Positions 42,831-49,983 of a stretch of 49,983 nucleotides of DNA are shown here, one piece after another (position 1 is the stretch's first letter; each line of letters opens with the position of its first letter). The stretch spans positions 1 to 49,983 of the forward strand of contig MU119544.1 in NCBI GenBank assembly GCA_014904845.1, given 5' to 3'. A model generated the notes under the pieces. The model was given only the letters and a program-made list of their open reading frames with translations, searched no databases and was not told the DNA's origin. Origin of the DNA: Acephala macrosclerotiorum. Lineage: Eukaryota > Ascomycota > Leotiomycetes > Helotiales > Mollisiaceae. The translations under genes were made by a program, and so were the position numbers.

Positions 42831-43634
42831 ATGCCTGAGACGTCGCCCCAGTGTGGTAGTCGATCGAGCGGCTTTCTTCGTCTTCCACTAGAGATCCGCG
42901 AGAAGATCTACCTCCACCTCCTCCTCCGCAGTGCTGTCCTCGTGCAGTATCTCAATTTCGAAGTCGGCCCGTGGATTATGTCGATGTGGGAAGACCCTGA
43001 ATGGCTAGCCTTTGATGACACAGAGGACATTATCCCGAAGAGGAAAACCGGTATTCTCAGCGTGTCAAGGCAGATCAGCGAGGAGGCTTTAAACGTACTA
43101 TACGGACGCAATCTATTCATTGTAGCTGTTCATGGCGGCGCCCATGACAAACTCCTCAGGTTTGGAACTGCCAACATACGGCGCATCCGCTACTTGAGAC
43201 TTGTCGCACAGCCCATGGGAATTTGTTTCCCGGAGCCTATGGAATTCAACTCTCAGCTCTGGACTCCGCTCCTTACCGACCTGAGCCAGCTTTGCCTCGT
43301 CCTGCAGCAACCACTACAAGCTGGGGGCGGCTACAATGCGCCTACTCTTGAGGAGGACATGCGGGAATGGATCGCTTGGCTAGAGCCCATTTTACGATAC
43401 CTCGCTCAGAATATTACGGAGACAACCATTGTTGGAATTGATGATAACGACTTGGCGGAGACGGGCGAAGTTGTGCAGAAATACTTTCGTTATGGTTATA
43501 AAAAGGTACAGACTGTGACTGGAGACAAAATCTTTGAAAGAGGGGAATTCTCGTGGGAGTCTGGGTACTGGGATGATGACGATGGTGGCATGAACTTTGC
43601 AGATGGTGGCATGGGCGACGATTGGTCAGACTAA
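42831..43634 (+). CDS. F-box-like protein, 267 aa
   Basis: A single ATG frame. Residues 16-34 read L-R-L-P-L-E-I-R-E-K-I-Y-L-H-L-L-L, the F-box-like opening typical of many fungal proteins that recruit substrates to SCF ubiquitin ligases. Residues 75-90 (I-L-S-V-S-R-Q-I-S-E-E-A-L-N-V-L-Y) continue the pattern seen in those proteins. The C-terminus is rich in Asp, Gly and Trp. No leucine-rich or WD repeats are present, so the substrate cannot be guessed. It diverges from the Argonaute gene, with 521 bp between starts. Confidence 0.7.
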   Translation: MPETSPQCGSRSSGFLRLPLEIREKIYLHLLLRSAVLVQYLNFEVGPWIMSMWEDPEWLAFDDTEDIIPKRKTGILSVSRQISEEALNVLYGRNLFIVAVHGGAHDKLLRFGTANIRRIRYLRLVAQPMGICFPEPMEFNSQLWTPLLTDLSQLCLVLQQPLQAGGGYNAPTLEEDMREWIAWLEPILRYLAQNITETTIVGIDDNDLAETGEVVQKYFRYGYKKVQTVTGDKIFERGEFSWESGYWDDDDGGMNFADGGMGDDWSD

Positions 43635-43952
43635 GGCGAAAATGTATGGTAATAAACTTATGCACATGGCGAACTGCCTGTTGCCTGCCAAACTAAAGAG
43701 ACCCTACGCGTACAAAGGAAACCGTTGTCCAGGAAGGTCGCCAAGGATAGGATCTCTGCTAGTATCCATTCGATTCCTACTTCCGAGTCCTTTGTCTCGA
43801 TTCACATCAACTAGCTTTCTAGATAGAACTTGGCCAAGAGCTTATTACTGAGTTTGTGGACGTAAAAGAGTTCGGTTCCTCTGAGAGGGGTCGCCTCACT
43901 GAACACCTCATAGCCTCCACAATTCAAGATCATGAGAACTATCTGAGAGTTC

Positions 43953-44574
43953 TCAGTTGGCAAGGTTCAGCATATGCAACTTCAACTTATATACGAAGTT
44001 ATTAAATTTATCCTTAAACTCGGCGGCAGAGCCATTGTGTTGACGAAGACGGCAAAGTGTAGGCGAGCCTGTCGCCCTAGCTTTTTATCCTCTCGCTGTG
44101 CTCAGGTCCTGTTCAGAACCGGAAGACTCGGGAAGTAGTCCGATTCTGTCCTTTCGCTCGCGTCGGAAGTAGTTGGCTCACTCGAAATTCGGCATGATTT
44201 GTCGGCAACGTACTTCTCGAAGGAGACAACAACATCTCGAAATCCATACTGGCAGCCTGTTGTATCGAGAATCTATGCCTCATTGGTCAATAGTCGTCCC
44301 ACTTTTAACACTGTGTATGGTAAATCGCTAGAGTCTGGACGAGGAACGAGCTTTGTTGGAATCCGCAGCTTTCCGAGATGGAGGTCTAATACTTCGATAG
44401 TCGAGGCTGCCCCTACCTGAATGTAAACCCTAGCTTACCCAAGTTATAACCTTCGGGTGATGCCTCACCTTTAAAAAACTTCCGGGCAAGACGACCTAAT
44501 AGCGCCATTGCCGCTGTGCATTGATTACTCGCAAAAACTGCCCCCTTATACTCGATATTGGTGGTAATCTGCGC
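43953..44574 (-). pseudogene. coding relic, possibly of an MYND-associated fungal protein
   Basis: The minus strand reads E-Y-K-G-A-V-F-A-S-N and L-L-G-R-L-A-R-K-F-F-K-G-E-A-S-P, then, after a frame change, V-L-K-V-G-R-L-L-T-N-E-A. A TAG follows where Trp or Gln would fit, then L-D-T-T-G-C-Q-Y-G-F-R-D-V-V-V and F-E-K-Y-V-A-D-K-S. A TGA, another frame change and E-F-K-D-K-F-N-N-F-V-Y-K-L end the match at 43953. The L-D-T-T-G-x-Q-Y-G block resembles a segment found C-terminal to MYND zinc fingers in fungi; this assignment is tentative. No intact frame longer than about 60 codons remains. Confidence 0.5.
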
Positions 44575-44639
44575 CGAATCTTAACCTGGGTTACTTCTAA
44601 CACGGGTGGTCAATATCGCCCCTTTATTCAAGTACTATT

Positions 44640-45130
44640 CACTTTTTACTTAGGTTGCTTAATTACGTTTTTATTTTCCCTTTTAGTAACCAATCATAGT
44701 TTTCTTCTTATTCGGTTTTATTATATAAAAGCTTTCAATTTTATATAATTATATTTAAAAAAAAAGAAATTAAATCGGGTTTTAAAAAATTTAAAATAAA
44801 TTTTTTATAATAATTAAAAAATATATTTTTATAAAAATTATATATTAATATAAATTAATTATATATTTTAAATTATAAAATTTATATTAAAAAATAAAAA
44901 TTTAAAATACGAAAATTGTAAATTAAACGAAGTAATTAATATATAAAAAACTTTATTTTAATTAATTATTTGATTTTATTATTTAATTAAAGTTTTTATA
45001 TAAACGTTTAAAAAAAACAAATAAAATAATTATAAAAATATTAAATCGGTCACGTTTAAGTCTCTCTCTTTGCAATTTATAATTTATAAAACTCAATTAA
45101 AAATTAATATATTAATAGGTTTCATTACTT
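44640..45130. repeat. AT-rich, RIP-like block
   Basis: Runs of TTTTTATAA, TTAATTA and AAAAATTTAA without coding sequence between the relic and the kinase gene; likely a mutated repeat. Confidence 0.65.
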
Positions 45131-45290
45131 TGAAAATTCAAGGCGCGTGATTGTTGATTAAGTTAAAGGGGCTGGTTCTGGCTACTAGTCTAATTATGGC
45201 ATCCAGAGGACAAGCAATGATCTACGTTAGTCCCTATGTTCTTATTTAGATACATCACTTGGCAAAGTGTTCTCCGTTGGAACAGTTCGA

Positions 45291-48246
45291 TTATATTTTT
45301 GATCTAGCGACCTCGCCCAAGATTCCAACGACATAATCTTGATAACCCTCAAGATCAAGTAGATCCTTCCATTTCCCATCTGCTGCATGATGAAACCCGC
45401 CCTCGAGACACGCCATGACAGCTTTGGAATACGATTCACCCATCAAATGGCTCAGTCGCGGGACATACTTGTAAACCAGCATCTGCCGAAAGGCCTCCGG
45501 ATTTGACGTCATACTGCCAGATTTCTGGGTGAACTGGTCGACGAAGACATTGAGTGTTGACCAGCTGCCAAGCTCCAAAAGAAGAAGCCCCAATGCATAA
45601 TAATCATCCGATGCTCGGAAGAATCTCGCCCTGGTTGCATAGTCTGGATGCAGTGAATAGTTGGCAATCACTCTATCTTTCTCACTTGACTGCGTCTCGG
45701 TATAGCTAGTGTCCACTATGGGTCGGGAGGAACAGAAGTCGACTAAATACGGCCTCGACATGATGTTCGGTAGAGATATGGAAGCCTTTAAATTGGGGTT
45801 TACGAAGAATAATAGGCTCCTAGAACATATGCTCTTGTGAACCCATCCCGCCATATGAAGTTCCTTGATACTATTGGCGATTTTATACGCCAGCTTGAAC
45901 CTTTCCCCCAGTGGCACCTCAACAAGGTTTCGATTGCGGATAATTTCGTGAAGCGTGATAGGTGTGAAGTCGCCACCATATGTATGGGCGGGAAATGCGA
46001 ATACAAACCCGTAGCTGCCATAGCGAGTTGAACCAGGCTCTGGTATTCCAGTATATCCAAGACATTCCAAGCTCAGAAATTCTTCGTGCCGAGAACAGTA
46101 TCGCAAGATGCTCGCCTTTCTGCGCATTCGCTGTTGTTGATCCGCAGTTGTCATGCTTCTCCATTTCTCTCCCTGTGGGATAGATTCAACTAGCACACGG
46201 TCTTCACCACGATTGTAGGCTACAAGCCAATCTCTCAGGATAGTCCTCTTGTTGAGACTTTCAAACGGTATGAACATAGGCTCCAAAATCTCTTGGGCAT
46301 CCGCCTGCTTGTCGCTATCCTCGGCTAAATGCACACTTCCTTCTCTCATTCTCGTAAATATTTCAATATCGGCGTGCTGCCAAGGCGCTTTCGACGATTT
46401 GCTAACCTGAATAGCGATGGAATCTTGTATCCATGAGCTCCTAACCCTTTCTTGCAACTGCCAAGGAATGCTGTGACATAGGATATCCAGTGAGCCGCAA
46501 AACTCCTCGTCCACAGCGGTACCTTCAACGTCTAAACCTTCAGCAGCGGCTGGAGTCTTTCCCCTTTGAGCTCCCTCCAGCATATGTATGAGAATCTTAC
46601 AGAATCGGTCGTAATTATCGCTGATAATTTCGAGGTAGTCAGGAGGTGGGTTGGTCCCCAGGAGGCCAAGGGACTCTGCCCAGGCTTTCAGACGACAGAG
46701 TAGGAGTGGGCTAACTGGGGGTCGCCTGGACTCTAATTTTTGGTCTGTAAGTTGAGGAGTAACATTCAAAGTCGACAAGACGTCATTCAAGAGTGCCCGG
46801 ACGCATATGAAGGAAAGGGTCTTTCGAACATCTTTTGTTTTAGGCCGACTGCCAGGATCGACGGCAAGCATATCTCCAGCCAGCCTTAAGAGATTCTGGA
46901 GTTCGGGACTCTTGGTGGACTTTGTAATATCGCTGGCCCAGGAGGCTACTGAGAGTCTGATACTTTGGCCGGTAAAAAAGTAGCCGTCTTTCATGTTTGG
47001 TCTGAAAGCGTTCCCGCGACGTAATTGTCGGAATCTCTCCACACCCTCAGAGCACTCATCAATGTAAGCAGCGACCTCGTAGAAAAGGCATCCAAGACTC
47101 CATATGTCCAGTGCGCGACCCACATGCTGTTGCTTCAAGTCATTGCCATCAAGACATTCTGGGCCCACATAGTCACCTAGACCAGCCTTCCATCTCGTCT
47201 GCGAAGCTTCATTCTCATCCTTCAAACACGCGAAACCGAAATCTGCAAGAAGGAATGTTTCAGAATCAACAAGAATGTTTTCAGGACGAATGTCATGATG
47301 GTAACCGATTCTTTTGGGGCCTTTATCTCCATCATAGCGCTGGAGGCTGCAGTTGTGCACCATCTCAAGGGCTGAGGTTACGCCTTGCAAGCCCAAATAT
47401 ATTCTTGATATGTTCTTGAAATATCCAGGGCGGTCGGTAAGTGTAAATATCTTTGCCAAGTCCATCTCATATCGTGGGAAGAGGAGATGCTGCCGGCCGA
47501 GATGTGTAAATGACGCTAAGAAATGGACAACGTTTGGATGGCGCATGTAGCCAAGTATTCGCAGACATTCCTTCTCACGTTCCAACAGCCCGAGGGCTTT
47601 TGGGGACGACATACGCGATGTATGAAGGGTTTTCTTTACCAGAGTAACATCCTCACGCTAGCAATGGAAGTCACTATCAACAACCACATACCGCGAAAAA
47701 GAAGTATTATGAGAGCTGACTTACACTAATGGGATAGCATGCTTGCATTGTTGCAGGAAGTGAAACCTCATACACCTCCGCAAAACTCCCTTCGCCGATC
47801 TTTCGCTCCACCTTGAATGGCAATATCTCCTCATCGCGAAGAACAAGATGGTGCATATTGCTAGAGGTGAGAAATTGGCGGGGCAAGAATTCCCACTGAG
47901 CATCCATCGCAAATTCTAAACCATAGGTACCCATGGCGCTCTTTGCCAGGGCAATATCGAAGGGGAGAGCATGATCCAACGCTTCGTGTTCCACGCAGTC
48001 CATCAATCTGTCCTGCCAGCCCTTAGAGACGAGGATAGCGAGGACTATCCTGCCGTCATTAAAGACTTTTTCGGTCACTTCTGCTCGTTGGAAGTCGGGC
48101 ACAAGACACTCCCGTACGGCTTACGCCACTTCATCCTTATCAAGTATATCTCTAATATCGTGTGGGTTAACGAAAGTTCGGTTGTCCGCCGTAGTTAAAC
48201 GTAAATGGTTGATTTTAGCGCGCAAACCATTAATTGCGATGGTCAT
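45291..48246 (-). CDS. tandem kinase-pseudokinase protein with an early in-frame stop
   Basis: Exon 1 (48246-47725) starts M-T-I-A-I-N-G-L-R-A-K. TAA at codon 42 (48121-48123) sits where Gln would fit. After it the frame goes on with a helical region and the glycine loop I-G-E-G-S-F-A-E-V-Y-E-V. A 67-bp intron (GTAAGT...GCTAG) leads to exon 2 (47657-45291). There the first kinase continues: V-T-L-V-K-K (ATP Lys), H-H-D-I-R-P-E-N (catalytic Asp), L-A-D-F-G-F-A and V-G-P-E. About 300 residues later a second kinase fold has G-W-V-H-K-S-I-C instead of HRD and L-V-D-F-C-S instead of DFG, so it is probably inactive. The whole is 962 residues if the stop is ignored. Translation from a later ATG would lose the N-terminal part. 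Confidence 0.75.
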
Positions 48247-48484
48247 TCTGGCTTATTAGAATCAAATATTATCTGCGCCTGGGACAGAGTCTGAACGAAG
48301 AATTGAAGTGGAGATGCCTTTGGATTGGTACATGCGCCTTGGATGCCCGATATCCAAGAGCAGATCGGGCATCAACGGATAAGGCGAGGCTCGCCCCGTT
48401 AAATAGCACTCAAGCATCTCACCGCCACCAAAAGACCGGCGGGCTCCGCCACTAAGTTCTAAATATAGACGCGTTATATTATCG

Positions 48485-49956
48485 ATGCACAGCTTCGCGG
48501 GGTCAAAGCCTTTTCTCCTCTGGCAACACTTTCATCCTTGTGCCTCCTTTCAAACTCTTCCTCCCTCATGCTCTTCATGCCCAATTGCCGTGAAAGAAAT
48601 GCGACCGACCCCCAGCAGAGAAGCCGAGGCAGAACATACCAATCATTTATCTACTACATGGGCTCCGGCATGGCAAAAAATAACCCTCGAAAGACTCAGT
48701 CGGAGTTCAATGACGCTCTTTGTTGACGGCGATTCCCCAGTATGCCGCATTGAAGTCCGGTCATTAGTAGCCGCGTTTGGTATGGCCATAATTTAATATG
48801 ATACTCTAAATTTACATGAATACTGTCCAAAAAGGCTAACTGGACAAGGGATCACTTCATCCGATATAATCACCATAAAAGAGCTAAAAAGCCAGCTGGT
48901 TGTGCCCTTTTACTTGCCGTTGCATGAAGTCTGCCTTTTACTGATCGATATAATTATTAGAATAGCCAATGCAAAGCGGTTTTCTTGTATGGCTCGACCA
49001 TGCCTCGCCAATAGTATCTTTTGCAATTTACTGACCAACCAGTTTCATCTCTCGCCGGAACTCCTGGACCCGCTTGAGAGCCTCTTATCTCATGCTACAG
49101 TCTATTATCGAGCACCATGGAATTTTCTCTAAATTCATTGATATCATTCTACGATTTGGAAAGCGCGAAACTGACGACGGAGAACAATACTACGGTTTGA
49201 GATATCGCCAAGAAAATCTGAGTTTGGCTGGCCGTGATAATTATGAAACGTTTGGTAGGGCTTCTGCTGTATATGCCTTCAGCCGTATCTAACAATAAAA
49301 AGAGATTTGCTACACGGTTAGCTATGTGGAGCCAAACGGCAGGAACTTTGGCAACCCTTGGTCTTTAAGGCAATGTGGCTTATATCATCAACTCCAGTGC
49401 AGGCAGCTTACCTCCTGTTGGATAGGTATATTCAATCAAGGAGAGATGTACGAGACGCTGAAAGGCGAACTTCCCGCATACTCTGGTAGCCCTAATGGGG
49501 AATGCGTCACACTACATCCTTTGGACGCTCATGTCGCTCTGTTTCAGCAATTATGTTCCTTCCATTGGGATGATTATATCAGCGATATAGGGAAGGAGAT
49601 TGCACTAATTGTAATGGTGATACTCCTTTCCCTTGAGGGTTTACTGACCTTTCGCACGGTTTTAGCATCAATCTGTATCTTTCTCCTCACAAGATCATTT
49701 ACAAAAGTGTCTTAAAGTCCGTGAATGCCAGAGAATTACCACGGTGCTTCGACAACTTCTTGCTGCCGAAGTGGCCCTCGACGGTAACATGGAGACAATA
49801 TCCCTTCTTCTGCATCACGGAAAGAGATTGCACCAGATAATACAAGTCTCCTCCGCCGTCGCTGATAGATTTAAAAACGAACTGCAACAAGTTCGGCACC
49901 GACTCTTGGGGCATAGGCGGGAAATTAAACGGCATACTACGTACAGGGCCTTTTAA
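48485..49956 (+). CDS. CorA-like domain protein, soluble part, 5' exons uncertain
   Basis: Well supported are exons 49043-49254, 49303-49610 and 49666-49956. They join in phase across introns of 48 and 55 bp (branch TCTAAC, TACTGAC). A donor at 48987 gives a 56-bp intron before them. They read F-I-S-R-R-N-S-W and R-F-G-K-R-E-T-D-D, then the splice-restored E-I-C-Y-T-V-S-Y-V-E-P-N-G. Next is N-P-W-S-L-R-Q-C-G-L-Y-H-Q, and finally helical E-T-I-S-L-L-L-H-H-G-K-R-L-H-Q. This pattern is that of fungal proteins annotated as CorA-like. They usually end in two membrane helices, which are missing here. A likely first exon starts at ATG 48485. The gene diverges from the tandem kinase gene, with 238 bp between starts. 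Confidence 0.5.
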
Positions 49957-49983
49957 TTGTTAGCGCACCGAGAATTGCCACAA

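Overview
The window is nuclear DNA of a filamentous ascomycete. Short GT-AG introns of about 45-70 bp with CTAAC or CTGAC branch sites recur, as do fungal families (Zn2Cys6 regulator, NLR with a nucleosidase domain, Argonaute, ATP11), and there are AT-rich blocks and stop codons of the kind left by repeat-induced point mutation (RIP). A member of the Leotiomycetes would fit, but that is inference from the style of the proteins.

Left part (1-12 kb): a broken Tc1/mariner transposase at the edge, a coding relic, a fungal membrane protein with a Cys-rich outer domain, several orphan genes (coiled-coil or membrane proteins), and a 482-bp Tc1/mariner-type MITE with TA target duplication. A FAR-17a/AIG1-like membrane protein closes this part.

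Core part (12-30 kb): mostly conserved genes. A WD40-cyclophilin (PPWD1/Cyp15 type) carries a 45-nt intron that leaves the frame open if unspliced. A Zn2Cys6 regulator contains a 6-nt microexon. A secreted cyclase-family protein is followed by a 4-coumarate-CoA-ligase-like enzyme ending in a peroxisomal AKL signal. A decayed DUF1223 gene, the mitochondrial F1-assembly factor ATP11 and a large acidic nuclear-type protein complete it. Long gene-poor gaps separate some of these, notably 17.4-20.1 kb.

Right part (30-50 kb): an accessory island. It holds a relic of the C-terminus of RIC8 and a small membrane protein with a duplicated leader exon. A divergent pair follows, made of a coiled-coil/membrane protein and a 484-residue glycine-zipper protein. 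Next come a PNP-NACHT NLR pseudogene split by about 1 kb of AT-rich DNA, a full Argonaute with its slicer residues, an F-box-like protein and another relic. Last is a divergent pair of a tandem kinase-pseudokinase gene (with one early stop) and a CorA-like protein. Most relic stop codons can be read as C-to-T changes on one strand (CAA/CAG to TAA/TAG, TGG to TAG), as RIP would give. The mix of NLR, tandem kinase, glycine-zipper and Argonaute genes suggests a recognition/defence neighbourhood. That grouping is inference, since none of these genes is shown to work together.
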